From Haloarcula rara (GTDB taxonomy: Archaea; Halobacteriota; Halobacteria; Halobacteriales; Haloarculaceae), in the NCBI RefSeq assembly GCF_029338235.1, contig NZ_CP119785.1, forward strand, positions 2,418,001 to 2,482,000: a stretch of 64,000 nucleotides of DNA. Direction: 5' to 3'. This document shows, piece after piece, positions 34,461 to 43,822 of this stretch (the stretch's first letter is position 1; each line of letters starts with the position of its first letter). The translations under genes were made by a program, and so were the position numbers. A model generated the notes under the pieces. The model was given only the letters and a program-made list of their open reading frames with translations, did no database searches and was not told where the DNA came from.

Positions 34461-35306
34461 CTACTGTGCGAGGCCGTCCTCGAGCCGCTGGATGAGCGAC
34501 TCGTTGCCGAGGAAGGTCGGGGTGCGGCCGTGGACCTCGTCGGGCTCGACGTCGAGCAGCGACTGGGCGCCGTCCGAGGAGGCGCCGCCGGCAGCCTCGA
34601 CGAGGTAGGCGAGCGGTGCCGACTCGAAGTGGACCCGGAGCTTTCCGCCGGAGTACTTGTTGGTCGCCGGGTAGCCAAAGAGACCCCCGTACTCGAGGAC
34701 CTGTGCCAGGTCGGCGACGGTCGCACCACCGTAGCGGGGTTTGAGTTCGCGGGCGAACTCCTGGGATATCTCGTTCATCGCGTCGCTTCGCTGGCTCCAC
34801 TTCCCGGCCATCCCGAGCACTGTCGGGTCCTCGGGCAGCGTGAAGGTCCCCCACCGCTCGCTGTGGCCGTCCCGGAGGAGGTACTCCTGGACGATGTCGC
34901 GGTCCTCCCTGGCGATGGTCAGCGTAGTGTAGGGGCCGTACAGTACCATCATCGAGGCGACGAGGTTGCGCCCGCTGGCTGGCAGGTCGCTGTCGTAGAC
35001 GCCGACGATGGTCCCGACGGAGTTGTTCGAGGCCAGGTTCGAGGAGCCATCGAGCGGGTCGATAGCGATGGTGTACCCCTCTCCGAGGTCGACGATTTCC
35101 TCTCGCTCCTCGCTCGCGTAGCCACCGACCCCCTCGATGGCCGACAGCGCGTCGAAGTAGAGGTCGTCGGCCCAGACGTCGCCGCCGACCTGTTCCTCGC
35201 CGCTGGGGTTTTCGCCCGCGGACCTGTGGGCGTAGTTCGCGAGGTTCCCGCTGACGTAGTGGGACGTGTCCTTTACTTCGCGTTCGATCTCGTCGAGCGT
35301 GTTCAT
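34461..35306 (-). CDS. fbp: Fructose-1,6-bisphosphatase, class I
   Basis: 281 residues. The metal/phosphate signature [15 protein letters not shown] (Asp83, Asp86) is diagnostic of the FBPase/inositol monophosphatase fold. The C-terminal substrate segment [22 protein letters not shown] with [15 protein letters not shown] is specific to class I FBPase rather than inositol phosphatase. It removes the 1-phosphate in gluconeogenesis. About 15% shorter than bacterial FBPases, as usual in haloarchaea. The gene converges with the phosphoesterase and lies 69 bp downstream of the creatininase-family gene. Confidence 0.94.
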   Translation of the reverse strand: MNTLDEIEREVKDTSHYVSGNLANYAHRSAGENPSGEEQVGGDVWADDLYFDALSAIEGVGGYASEEREEIVDLGEGYTIAIDPLDGSSNLASNNSVGTIVGVYDSDLPASGRNLVASMMVLYGPYTTLTIAREDRDIVQEYLLRDGHSERWGTFTLPEDPTVLGMAGKWSQRSDAMNEISQEFARELKPRYGGATVADLAQVLEYGGLFGYPATNKYSGGKLRVHFESAPLAYLVEAAGGASSDGAQSLLDVEPDEVHGRTPTFLGNESLIQRLEDGLAQ

Positions 35307-35375
35307 CTGTCTGCCTCCGCTCGGACAGGTTGGTCGTACATGATAGTTCTACATCGTGTCGGGGAGACCTTAAGC

Positions 35376-36146
35376 CTACACGTGCGGCTTGGGCGTGAGG
35401 GCCTCGAAGGGCTGGTCGCCGAGCCATTCACAGAGCCGACAGAGATTCGCCAGGGCGGCCTCGAACAGCTCCTCGCCGACGGCGGCGGAGGCGTCGGTCT
35501 GGTCTCCAAGGACGCCGTTGTCGGTGTTGTCGATAGCGTCGTAGAACGTGCGGGCGCCGTACTGGCGGCCCGTCTCCTCGTCGAACGCTTCGAGCCCGCC
35601 GTCGCGGGCGTCTTCGATGCGGTCCTCGTGGACCAGCTCCCCAGCGAGGTGCTGGATGAGCGAGGTCTCCTTGGGGCCGCCGTGTGGCCCGGGCGTCTCG
35701 AAGACGTCCTCGATTCGCTCGGTGATGGACTCGTCCCACATCCACTCGATGGCGTACATCGTCCCGTCATCCCGGACGCGCCGGCCCACCTCACGGAGGT
35801 GTTCGACGTTGCCGCCGTGGGCGTTGACGAAGACGACGCGGTCGATACCGTGGTACGCGAGATTTCGCGTGAGGCTCTCGACGTAGTCCCGGAACGCGGG
35901 CGCGTCGACCCACATCGTCCCGTGGAACTGCCGATGGTGGGGGCTGACGCCGACGTTGATAGTGGGCGTACAGAGATAGCCCGTCTCCGCGGCCGCGGCG
36001 CGGGCAAAGGACTCCGCGATTATGTGGTCCGTCCCCTCGGGCAGGTGGGGACCGTGCTGTTCTGTCGAGCCCAGCGGGACCAGTGCGAGCGACTCGGATT
36101 CGAAGTACGACTCGAGGTCGGGCCAGGCCTCGTCGGCGAGGTACAT
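35376..36146 (-). CDS. Creatininase-family amidohydrolase (ArfB-like)
   Basis: 256 residues. Metal-binding signature LGSTEQHGPHLPEGTDHIIAE, middle segment HHRQFHGTMWVDA and VFVNAHGGNVEHL carry the conserved Glu, His and Asp ligands of the creatininase fold. In archaea this family includes ArfB, the formamide hydrolase of riboflavin and F420 synthesis, and mycofactocin-type hydrolases. Creatinine itself is an unlikely substrate. The KETSLIQHLAGELV motif is intact. I favour ArfB-like on length and taxonomy but cannot prove it. Confidence 0.85.
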   Translation of the reverse strand: MYLADEAWPDLESYFESESLALVPLGSTEQHGPHLPEGTDHIIAESFARAAAAETGYLCTPTINVGVSPHHRQFHGTMWVDAPAFRDYVESLTRNLAYHGIDRVVFVNAHGGNVEHLREVGRRVRDDGTMYAIEWMWDESITERIEDVFETPGPHGGPKETSLIQHLAGELVHEDRIEDARDGGLEAFDEETGRQYGARTFYDAIDNTDNGVLGDQTDASAAVGEELFEAALANLCRLCEWLGDQPFEALTPKPHV

Positions 36147-36212
36147 ACTGGGTCATACGGAGCCAGCGTCTTGAACGGTCCGGCACCGGGGGCTCGCAGC
36201 GCGCTGTCGTCC

Positions 36213-36572
36213 CTACGACTCCGACGGCCGGAGGTGTTCTTGCCCCCAGGCGGCCATCTCGCTGATGACCGGCTCGAGCGATCCGCCGCGCTCGGTCAGC
36301 GAGTAGCGGACCCGGAACGGCTGCTCGTTGACGACTTCGCGGTCAACGAGCCCGTGTTCCTGCAGGTCTTCGAGACTGTCCGAGAGCACCTTCGAAGAGA
36401 TGCCGTCGACGTTCTCCTTGAGTTCGTTGAACCCCGAGGGGCCGTTCTCCAGCAACCGATGGACGATGACGGGGTGCCACTTCTTCCCGATGAGTGTCGC
36501 CGTCGTCGTAATCGGACACCACTCCTCGCCCGCACACCACACTGCCAGGGGCTCGCTCGTACTGTCGCGCAT
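36213..36572 (-). CDS. HxlR-family transcriptional regulator with N-terminal Cys pair
   Basis: 119 residues. HxlR winged helix: IGKKWHPVIVHRLLENGPSG, FNELKENVDGISSKVLSDSL (recognition) and the wing VNEQPFRVRYSLTERG. The N-terminus has Cys13 and Cys19 (WCAGEEWCPI), at the position where redox-sensing HxlR proteins keep reactive Cys. It is divergent from a CoA-disulfide-reductase-like gene, and a perfect 17-bp palindrome lies 30-46 bp before its own start. A thiol-stress repressor of itself and the reductase is the simplest model (inference). Confidence 0.88.
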   Translation of the reverse strand: MRDSTSEPLAVWCAGEEWCPITTTATLIGKKWHPVIVHRLLENGPSGFNELKENVDGISSKVLSDSLEDLQEHGLVDREVVNEQPFRVRYSLTERGGSLEPVISEMAAWGQEHLRPSES

Positions 36573-36601
36573 ACACGAGCGGAGACCGGCCAGCCACTAA
36601 T

Positions 36602-36618
36602 AGTTACGTCACGTAACT
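36602..36618. promoter_or_regulatory. Perfect palindrome upstream of the HxlR gene
   Basis: AGTTACGTCACGTAACT: 8-nt arms around a single C, 30 bp from the HxlR start where the TATA/BRE should be. This is the expected size of a dimeric winged-helix operator and would give autorepression. Confidence 0.65.
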
Positions 36619-36706
36619 GGGTCACGCTCCGTTACCGACGACTCACCTCGCCCCGGGACGACGAATGGTCCGCCCTCACGCTCCGACGGGAGGGCTAACC
36701 ACGGGG

Positions 36707-36720
36707 TAACTCAACAGTTA
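36707..36720. promoter_or_regulatory. Second inverted repeat, before the FAD oxidoreductase
   Basis: TAACT-CAAC-AGTTA, 26 bp upstream of the ATG at 36746 and so over its expected TATA position. The AGTTA arm is shared with the palindrome at 36602-36618, so HxlR could bind both. Confidence 0.45.
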
Positions 36721-36745
36721 GGTGACAGGCGGCCCACGTCCCGGT

Positions 36746-38164
36746 ATGAGCGACCCCTTTGTGGTCGTCGGCGGCGACGCCGCCGGCCTCAGCGCCGCGA
36801 GCAAGTACGGGCGAGCAAATCCCGACGGCGACGTCGTCGTCTTCGAGAAGGGTCGGTGGGTCTCCTACGCCCACTGCGGGACGCCCTACTACGTCAAAGG
36901 CGAGGTCGAGCGGCTCACCGACCTGCTGTCGTTATCGCCCGAGAAAGCGGCCGACCGGGGCATCGACCTCCGGCGGGAACACGAGGTGGTGGCGGTCGAC
37001 ACCGACGCCGAGACCGTGACAGTCGAGGGCGACGGCGAGCGCTTCGAACAACCCTACGCCGACCTCCTGGTCGCGACCGGTGCCCACGCCGTCACCGACC
37101 CCATCGAGGGATACCACCGCGACATGGCCTTCACGATGCACGGGCTGGACTCGGCGGCGGCCGTCAGAGCCGCGCTGGCCGAGCCGGGCGACTCTGCGGT
37201 CGACACGAGCATCGAGTACGTGGACGCCGAGCTCGTCGAGCGCTACGCGGCGATGGCCCCGCCCGAACGGGTGGCCATCGTCGGCGGCGGCTACGTCGGC
37301 GTCGAGATGGCCGAAGCGTTCCGTGCTCACGGGCTTGAGACCCACGTCTTCCAGCGGGGCCCGCACCTCCTCTCGCCCTTTGGCGACTCGGTGTGTGAGC
37401 ACGTGGCCGACCACCTTCGCGAGCAGGGCGTCGAACTCCACCTGAACTGCAGCGTCGAGGAACTCGACGGGGGCGACCACGTCGAGGCGGTCGTCCACGA
37501 GAACGGCCGGGTCGACGTGGACTTTGCCCTCGTGGGTATCGGGGTCGCACCGAACTCGCAACTGCTTGCGGACACACCGGTCGAGCTGGGCGAGTCGGGG
37601 GCCGTCGCGGTCGACGAGTACGGCCGGACGAACGTCGAGCACGTCTACGCCGCCGGCGACTGCGCCGAGGACAACCATACCGTCACCGACGCGCCGGCCT
37701 GGGTCCCGCTCGGACTCACAGCCAACCGCGCGGGCCGGGCCATCGGCCAGACGGTCGCCGGCGATTCGGAACCCGTCGGGGAGGTCGCCGGCACCGCCGT
37801 GGTCAAGGCGTTCGAGCTAGAGGCCGGCCGGGTCGGCATCATCGACCACGACGACGCGCGCGCGGCCGGCTTCGACCCGGTGACGAAGAGTATCACCGCC
37901 GGCTCGCGGTCGGGCTATTACCCCGGCAGCGAGCCGACCACAGTGAGCCTGACCGCCGACCGGGAGTCGGGTAGGGTCATCGGCGGCTCCATCGTCGGGA
38001 AGGACCGCGCAGCCATCCGAATCGACACGCTGGCCACGGCGCTCGAATCGGACCTGACAGTCGAAGAACTCGAACGGCTCGACCTGGCCTACGCACCCCC
38101 CTTCAGCCCGGTGTGGGACCCGATTCTCGTCGCGGCGAAGGTGCTCCGGGGCGAACTGGAGTAA
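36746..38164 (+). CDS. CoA-disulfide reductase / NADH oxidase-like FAD enzyme
   Basis: 472 residues from the ATG at 36746. FAD motif VVVGGDAAGLSAASK, then the single redox Cys in WVSYAHCGTPYYVKG, the position of Cys43 in CoA-disulfide reductases (usually SCGLPYY; here HCGTPYY). NAD(P) motif VAIVGGGYVGVEMAEAF, second FAD contact HVYAAGDCAEDNH, and a dimer domain with YYPGSEP, whose Tyr helps catalysis in this family. It reduces CoA or related disulfides, or oxygen, with NAD(P)H. Divergent from HxlR; its stop abuts the convergent Fe-ADH stop (38164/38165). Confidence 0.9.
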   Translation: MSDPFVVVGGDAAGLSAASKYGRANPDGDVVVFEKGRWVSYAHCGTPYYVKGEVERLTDLLSLSPEKAADRGIDLRREHEVVAVDTDAETVTVEGDGERFEQPYADLLVATGAHAVTDPIEGYHRDMAFTMHGLDSAAAVRAALAEPGDSAVDTSIEYVDAELVERYAAMAPPERVAIVGGGYVGVEMAEAFRAHGLETHVFQRGPHLLSPFGDSVCEHVADHLREQGVELHLNCSVEELDGGDHVEAVVHENGRVDVDFALVGIGVAPNSQLLADTPVELGESGAVAVDEYGRTNVEHVYAAGDCAEDNHTVTDAPAWVPLGLTANRAGRAIGQTVAGDSEPVGEVAGTAVVKAFELEAGRVGIIDHDDARAAGFDPVTKSITAGSRSGYYPGSEPTTVSLTADRESGRVIGGSIVGKDRAAIRIDTLATALESDLTVEELERLDLAYAPPFSPVWDPILVAAKVLRGELE

Positions 38165-39373
38165 CTACCACGCCGCTTCCAGTACGCCCACGATGTCCTC
38201 CCGCGTCGGGTCTAGCCCCGGGGGCCCGTTCTGCACGAACGGGTCGGCGAGGACAGCCTCGGCCACTGCAGGGAACGTTTCGCGGTCCGGTCCGTTCACG
38301 TCCCGGAGCCTCGTCGGGAGTCCGAGCCCGGCGGCGATGTCGGCGACGCGCTCGACCACTGCGGCCGCCGGGTCGTCGGCGTCGCCGACACCCAGCGCCC
38401 CGCCGAGCAGGTCCCGGCGGCCCTCGACCGCGTCGAAGAGGTAGTCCAGCGCGTGGGGCGCGATGACCGCGTGGGCTGCGCCCTGCTGGACGTCGTACGT
38501 CCGCGTGAGCCCGTGACCGAAGGCGTGAATCAGCGACAGCGTCGTCCCGTCGGGCCGGGAGATGCCGTACTGGACCAGGAGGATACCTCGCGTGAGTCGC
38601 TGGAACGTCGTCTCGTCGGTCTCGCCCGCGCCGAGTGTCTCCAGACCCTCGGCCAGCAACCCCAGGCCGCGCGTCGCGGTCGCGTCGGTGATGGGTGTGT
38701 GGTTCCGGGCGTACAGCGTCTCGATGCCCTTGTCGAAGCCGTTCATCGCCGAGCCCGCGAGCACCGATTGGGGGGTGGTCGCCACGAGTTTCGGGTCGTA
38801 ACAGGCGGCCGCCGGCATCAGCCTGGGGTCGCTGACGGCGCCGCTCGCGGGTTCGGAGACGGGACAGGTCGCCGGGTCGGCGGTGACGCCGGCCACCTGC
38901 GAGAGGTCGGCGCCGGCCAACGTCGTCGGGACGGTGACGACCGGCGGGACGCCCGACTCGGGCACCGAGAGGGTCCCGCGCTCGACCAGTTCAGCGCCGA
39001 CAGCCGCGGGGTCGCAGTCGGTACCCGCGAGCACCGACAGCACCGTCGCCACGTCGAGGCTGCTGCCGCCGCCGACCGCGACGATGGCGTCCGCGTCGGT
39101 CTCGCGATACTGTGTCAGTGCCTCGTAGGCCGTGCCGAGGCGCTTCTTCGGAGTCGTTCCCGCGAAGACGCCGGCCAGCCGGTCGTCCAGGCCCGTGCGG
39201 ACGGGCTCTATCACCGCCGGCGTCTCGCCGACGGTCGACCCCGTGACGACGAACGCCCGCTCACAGCCCAGCGCCGTCACTTCGCTTGCCAGCTGTGAGA
39301 CGCACTGTGGCCCGTATCTGACGGTGGCAGGCTCGTACTCGAAGCGGAACGGCTCGGCGAGCGAGTCCGCCAT
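38165..39373 (-). CDS. Iron-containing alcohol dehydrogenase family protein
   Basis: 402 residues. NAD-binding loop AIVAVGGGSSLDVATVLS, nucleotide-pocket PVVTVPTTLAGADLS, and metal ligands Asp in MNGFDKGIETLYA, His in LSLIHAFGHGLTRTYDVQQGAAHAV (three His candidates). This is the group III Fe-ADH/glycerol dehydrogenase/maleylacetate reductase superfamily. The substrate is unknown; the GTPK-type segment and short C-terminus are closest in feel to maleylacetate-reductase-like or haloarchaeal unclassified members. Glycerol-1-phosphate dehydrogenase is less likely. Confidence 0.88.
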   Translation of the reverse strand: MADSLAEPFRFEYEPATVRYGPQCVSQLASEVTALGCERAFVVTGSTVGETPAVIEPVRTGLDDRLAGVFAGTTPKKRLGTAYEALTQYRETDADAIVAVGGGSSLDVATVLSVLAGTDCDPAAVGAELVERGTLSVPESGVPPVVTVPTTLAGADLSQVAGVTADPATCPVSEPASGAVSDPRLMPAAACYDPKLVATTPQSVLAGSAMNGFDKGIETLYARNHTPITDATATRGLGLLAEGLETLGAGETDETTFQRLTRGILLVQYGISRPDGTTLSLIHAFGHGLTRTYDVQQGAAHAVIAPHALDYLFDAVEGRRDLLGGALGVGDADDPAAAVVERVADIAAGLGLPTRLRDVNGPDRETFPAVAEAVLADPFVQNGPPGLDPTREDIVGVLEAAW

Positions 39374-39472
39374 CGCTCAGCCCCCCGCGGCGGTTTCGGC
39401 GACGCGAGATGCAGACGGTTCTGGTGTCATTGCCCACCGTAGGTGACCGGCCCTTGTGTGACTTTCTGCGAG

Positions 39473-41349
39473 CTACGCCTCGAACCCAGCGAGCGCCGCG
39501 GCGAGGTCGTCAAGCTCACCCAGCAGCGACCCCAGCCCCTCGACGCTTTCCTTCTCGGTCCGGTCCCGATTTGCGAGCACTCGGACACGCTCGGTCCCCA
39601 GCGGGACGAACTCGAGGTCGAGTTTCTCGGCCGTCGCCCGCAGGGCCAGGCCGGCGTCAGCCTCGCCGGCCGCGACCTTGCGGGCGGGGCTCTCGGTGGC
39701 GTCGGTCGTCAGGTCGTAGCCGTCGATAGCGCCGGTCACCGTCGCCACCGAGACCCCGCGGTCGTCGGCCACTCGCTCCAGTTCGGCGTCGAAACTTCCG
39801 TGCAGGCCCGACCCGCCGTCGCGGTTGACGAACCGATAGTCGCCGTCGACCAGCGCAGCGAGGTCGCCCACGTCGCTGTCGGGTGCGACGGCGAGTCCCC
39901 ACTCGCGCGACCAGCCCCCAGCGCCTCGCCCGGCTCGTCGTCCGTTGCCGGCCCGGCGACGACGGCCACGTCTGGCACGCCATCGCGGAGGCGACGCCGG
40001 CCGTTTGCGGTCCCGGTGGGCAGGTAGCGGGGCGCCTCGATTCGGTCGAGCAGCCGGTTCCACAGCGGGTCGTCCTCGCCGACGCCGAACAGCGTCGGGA
40101 CGCGTACGTCCGGCGAGAACAGCGTCACCTCGACGGTTCGGCCGGCAGGGAGGACCTCGGTGTCCGGGTCGATGGCGACGGTACCGTCCGCGTCGACAAG
40201 ACTCGTCGTCGCGCCGCTGCCCTTGTCGACGGGGTAGACCAGCGTCGAGCCGTCGCCGCTCTCGACCAGGCCAACGGGCATGTACCGCAGCCGTCCCTCG
40301 GTGTAGCGCTCCTCGACCGCCATCTCGCCGGCGACCGTCGCTGTCCTGGGTTCGGATAGGCCTGCCGCGTCGCGAATCACGGGCGCGACGAAGGTCCGGA
40401 AGATGGTCAGCGCCGAGACGGGGTAGCCGGGCAGGCCGACGTAGGCCGACTCGCCGATAGTGCCGACGAGCATCGGTTTGCCGGGCTTGACCGCGACGCC
40501 GTGCAGTCGCAGGTCCCCCCGCTTCTCGATGACCCGGTAGATGACGTCGACGGCGCTGGCGCTGGTCGAGCCCGAGGAGCACACGAGGTCACACTCGTCG
40601 GCGGCCTCGTGGAGCAGCCCCTCCATCGCCTCGAAATCGTCGCCGGCGTGGGGGTAGAGTACGGGCTCGCCGCCGGCGTCCTCGACACCCGAGGCAATGG
40701 TGTAGCTGTTCACGTCGTAGATCTGGCCCGCCGCGCTGTCGAGCTCGTCGCCGGGCCGGACCAGTTCGTCCCCCGTGGAGATGATGCCGACGCGCGGGCG
40801 CGCCCGAACAGTCACCTCGTCGACGCCCAGCGCCGACAGCAGCCCGATCTCCCGGGCCGTGATACGGGTGCCCGGTCCGAGCGCTCGCGCGCCGGCGGCG
40901 ATGTCCGCGCCGGCCAGCATGACGTGCTCGCCCGGCGTGACTGCGGTCCGTATCTCGACGCCGTCGTCGGTCGCCGTGGTCCGCTCGGCCATCACGACGG
41001 CGTCGGCGCCGTCGGGCATGACCGCACCGGTCGATATCTCGGCGGCGGTGCCGGGTTCGACTGTGACGTCCGGTTCCTCGCCAGCGTGGACCGTCCCCGC
41101 GAGGGTGAGGGTCTCCGGTGTCGCTTCGTCGGCCCCGAAGGTGTCCCGTGCCCGCACCGCGTAGCCGTCCATGCTCGCGCGGTCGAACCCGGGGACGTCG
41201 AGCGTGGCGTCGACCCGCTCGGCCAGCACCCTGTCACGAGCCTCGGCCAGCGCGACCGTCTCCGTCCCGGGGTCGACGTCGAGTGACTCGACGACGGTCC
41301 GGGCTTCCTCGGGGGTGGCAAGGTCGCGGAACTCTCGTCGGTCGCTCAT
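39473..41349 (-). pseudogene. MoeA-PBP fusion molybdopterin gene, frameshifted
   Basis: From the ATG at 41349 (overlapping the upstream moeA stop as ATGA) the first frame encodes a complete MoeA domain: DRASMDGYAVRARDTFGA, AEISTGAVMPDGADAVVMAE, VGIISTGDEL, SGSTSASAVDVIY and VGLPGYPVSALTIF, then IEAPRYLPTGTANGRRRL. After VVAGPATDDEPGEALG the frame must shift by one base to continue GGWSREWGLAVAPDSDVGDL, the periplasmic-binding-protein-like domain that ends at 39473. The shift falls in a run of five C (39915-39919, G on the coding strand) and looks like a one-base deletion. Either a sequencing error in a real fusion gene or a recent mutation; the MoeA half alone would still be made. Confidence 0.85.
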
Positions 41350-42557
41350 CGACGCACCTCCCACTCCTCGACGGCGACGGTCGCGCCCTCAGCGTACCCC
41401 TCTCGTTCCTCGGGGAGGACGACCCAGCCGTCTGCCAGTGCCACGCTGGAAAGGACACCCGCGCCCTTCGTCCGGGTCGGCGTGGCCGTCACGCTCCCCT
41501 CGCCGTCTTCCTCCAGGGTCACCCGTGCGAACGTCCGGACGCCGGGCTCGCTGGGAAGCTTCCGTGCCAGGCGGGCCTCCGTCGTCGGTAGCGAGACCGC
41601 CGGGCGACGCCCGGCAGTCTCGACCGCCGGTCTGAGGAACTGGACGGCGTTGACGATACAGGCGACCGGGTAGCCCGGGAGCATCACCACTGGCGTCCCC
41701 TCGATGGCGCCCAGCGCGACCGGGTGGCCGGGCTCGAGCGCGACGCCGTGGACGAACACCTCGCCCAGCTCCGATACGACCTCCGGAACGATGTCGCGCT
41801 CGCCTACCGAGGTGCCGCCGGTCGTCACGACGACGTCGTGGTCGAGGTCGCGCTCGATGGCTGCTCGCAGTGCATCGGGGTCGTCGGTGACGACGTCGCG
41901 GTAGGTTGCCTCGCCGCCCCACCGCTCGACGTACTGGGTGACTGTCTGGCCGTTCGTCTCGATGATTTCACCGGGGTCGGGGTCTGACTGGACGAGCTCT
42001 TCGCCGGTCGGGATTACGCTCACGCGGGGGCGCTCGTACACCGCGACGGTCTCCAGCCCGACGGCTTTCAGCAGGCCCAGGTCCGAGGGTCTGAGCCGGT
42101 GGCCGGGTTCGAACAGCGCCTGCCCCTCGGCCACGTCCTCGCCGATTGGCCCGACGTTGCCGCCCTCGGGAACCGCCTCGAACACCGCGAGATCGTCGCC
42201 AGTCCGCTCGGTCGCCTCCACCATGACGACCGCGTCGGCACCCTCGGGGAGTTCCCTCCCGGTGTGGACCCGGGCTGCGGTCCCCGCCCGGACGCTGTCT
42301 GTGACCTGCAGCGAGGCCGGCGACCGCTCGGTCGCGCCGAAGGTGTCCCTCGCCCGGACCGCGTAGCCGTCCATCGCCGCTCGCTCGTAGTGGGGGACCT
42401 GGCGGTCGGCCGTGACGGCCGTCGCCACCACCCGGCCGTCGGCGTCCCGAAGCTCCACCCGTTCGGTCCGCTCCGTCGGTGTCACCGCTTCCAGCAACCG
42501 CTCTCTGGCCGCCGCCGTCCGGGTGTACTCCTCGAACCCTGCCCGGTTGTCGTCCAT
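41346..42557 (-). CDS. moeA: Molybdopterin molybdenumtransferase MoeA
   Basis: 403 residues from the ATG at 42557. Four MoeA domains in order: YERAAMDGYAVRARDTFGA (domain II/I), RVHTGRELPEGADAVVMVEA, the MPT-binding domain III VSVIPTGEELV...TTGGTSVGERDIVPEV, and domain IV (VTLEEDGEGSVTATPTRTKG). It inserts molybdate into adenylylated molybdopterin. It is the first gene of a coupled pair: its stop overlaps the start of a second moeA fused to a binding-protein domain, a common archaeal arrangement. The open frame upstream of 42557 is spurious. Confidence 0.93.
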   Translation of the reverse strand: MDDNRAGFEEYTRTAAARERLLEAVTPTERTERVELRDADGRVVATAVTADRQVPHYERAAMDGYAVRARDTFGATERSPASLQVTDSVRAGTAARVHTGRELPEGADAVVMVEATERTGDDLAVFEAVPEGGNVGPIGEDVAEGQALFEPGHRLRPSDLGLLKAVGLETVAVYERPRVSVIPTGEELVQSDPDPGEIIETNGQTVTQYVERWGGEATYRDVVTDDPDALRAAIERDLDHDVVVTTGGTSVGERDIVPEVVSELGEVFVHGVALEPGHPVALGAIEGTPVVMLPGYPVACIVNAVQFLRPAVETAGRRPAVSLPTTEARLARKLPSEPGVRTFARVTLEEDGEGSVTATPTRTKGAGVLSSVALADGWVVLPEEREGYAEGATVAVEEWEVRR

Positions 42558-42626
42558 AGCTGCGCCGTCGGCCCGGGCGGACAAAAAGCCCGGTAGCCGT
42601 AACAGGCTTCGCCACGAAGTAGGGGC

Positions 42627-42776
42627 ATGACGCTGCGCTGTCGACGCTGTGACGAGCTGCTCACCACCGGCCTCATCGCGACCCAGCAGCGACACTGCTG
42701 TCTCAACGACACGCCCATCGCGGGCGCGTGCCCGAACCACGGGCCGGTCGGGCCCCACGACGCCGTGGACAACTAG
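42627..42776 (+). CDS. 49-residue putative zinc-binding microprotein
   Basis: ATG 42627 to TAG 42776. The sequence opens MTLRCRRCDELLTTGL and has a C-x-x-C pair (Cys5, Cys8), then HCC (near residue 23-25) and a later Cys and His (GACPNHGPVGPH). Cys/His spacing fits a single zinc ribbon. It sits between divergent moeA and the prenyltransferase; its stop codon shares CTAG with the prenyltransferase stop. Codon use is haloarchaeal. Small zinc microproteins are frequent in haloarchaea. Real but not certain, since it is short and has no obvious TATA. Confidence 0.5.
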   Translation: MTLRCRRCDELLTTGLIATQQRHCCLNDTPIAGACPNHGPVGPHDAVDN

Positions 42777-43675
42777 CTGAGCGCGAGCCACCACCACGCC
42801 GCCGTGCTCGCGCCCGCGTGGAGGACCATCGCACTCACCGCGGGGAACGGGGAGCGCTGCCGGGTGAGCACGACGCCGCCCCACACCAGCGACGGCAGCG
42901 CGAGCGACTGGGCCGCGACGACCGGGACCGGCAGCACCCGCCCGGCAAGCCCGATAGTAAGGAGGACCGCGACGCTCGCGAGCAGCCAGTACGCCCGTCG
43001 GAGTTCGGGTGCCGACCACCGGACGGCCAGCGTCCGCTTCCCGACCGCGGCGTCGGCCTGGCGGTCGGGCCAGTGGGTCGAAAGCAGATTACAGCCGACC
43101 AGTACGGTGAACGGCACCACCGCAAGCACCGTCGTCGGGGAGACGCGCCCGACGACTGCGACGCCGTACATGGGGAGTAGCGTCCCTCCGAGGGCGGCGT
43201 TGGTCAGTTCCCCAACGCCACGGCGCACCAGCGCGGCCGGCGGGAGCGAGTACGCCAGCCCCGCGACGGCGATAGCGACGAACAGTACGAGTGCGGTGGG
43301 GGACACCATCCCGGACCACCAGCCGGCCACGGCGCCGGCGATACCGACGACTGTCGCGACGCCAGCCGCCCGAGCGAGTAACTCCCGGCGGACACCGGTC
43401 CGCTCTACGGCGCCGCTCCCGCCGGAGAAGGGCGTCCGCTCGGTCATGCGGTCGGTCTCGACGTCGGCGTACTCGTTCGCGTAGTGGACCCCCAGCGCCA
43501 CGGGAAGCAGGGCGGCGCCCCCGACCGCGACTGCCGGCCACGACACTGCGGTGGCTGTCAGTGCCCGTGCCATCCCGACCCCGTGTGCGTAGACGAGTGC
43601 GATGAGCGCGACCTGGCTCGGGCGCGCGGCCAGCCACAGCGCCCGGAACTGTCGCCCCACGATGGCAGTTCTCAT
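42773..43675 (-). CDS. UbiA-family prenyltransferase (MenA-like)
   Basis: 300 residues from the ATG at 43675, about eight membrane helices. First aspartate-rich site YANEYADVETDRMTERTPFSGG (N-x-x-x-D-x-x-x-D pattern) and second site STHWPDRQADAAVGKRTLAV are both present and bind the prenyl diphosphate-Mg complex. The family transfers prenyl chains to aromatic rings; among haloarchaea this spacing suits 1,4-dihydroxy-2-naphthoate octaprenyltransferase of menaquinone synthesis or a related enzyme. An upstream extension to 43750 is possible but starts with hydrophilic, unlikely sequence. Confidence 0.87.
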   Translation of the reverse strand: MRTAIVGRQFRALWLAARPSQVALIALVYAHGVGMARALTATAVSWPAVAVGGAALLPVALGVHYANEYADVETDRMTERTPFSGGSGAVERTGVRRELLARAAGVATVVGIAGAVAGWWSGMVSPTALVLFVAIAVAGLAYSLPPAALVRRGVGELTNAALGGTLLPMYGVAVVGRVSPTTVLAVVPFTVLVGCNLLSTHWPDRQADAAVGKRTLAVRWSAPELRRAYWLLASVAVLLTIGLAGRVLPVPVVAAQSLALPSLVWGGVVLTRQRSPFPAVSAMVLHAGASTAAWWWLALS

Positions 43676-43822
43676 GGCCGGTGTCCAAGTATCGCCGTTC
43701 GGGCGGCTCTCGTGTCTATTCTCTCCGATTTCGGTGAGACAGTACGACAACTACACCGATATATATTGGTAACAAGTGGCAAGATAATACTATAACCCTT
43801 CGTCTTCTAGGCGATACTATCC

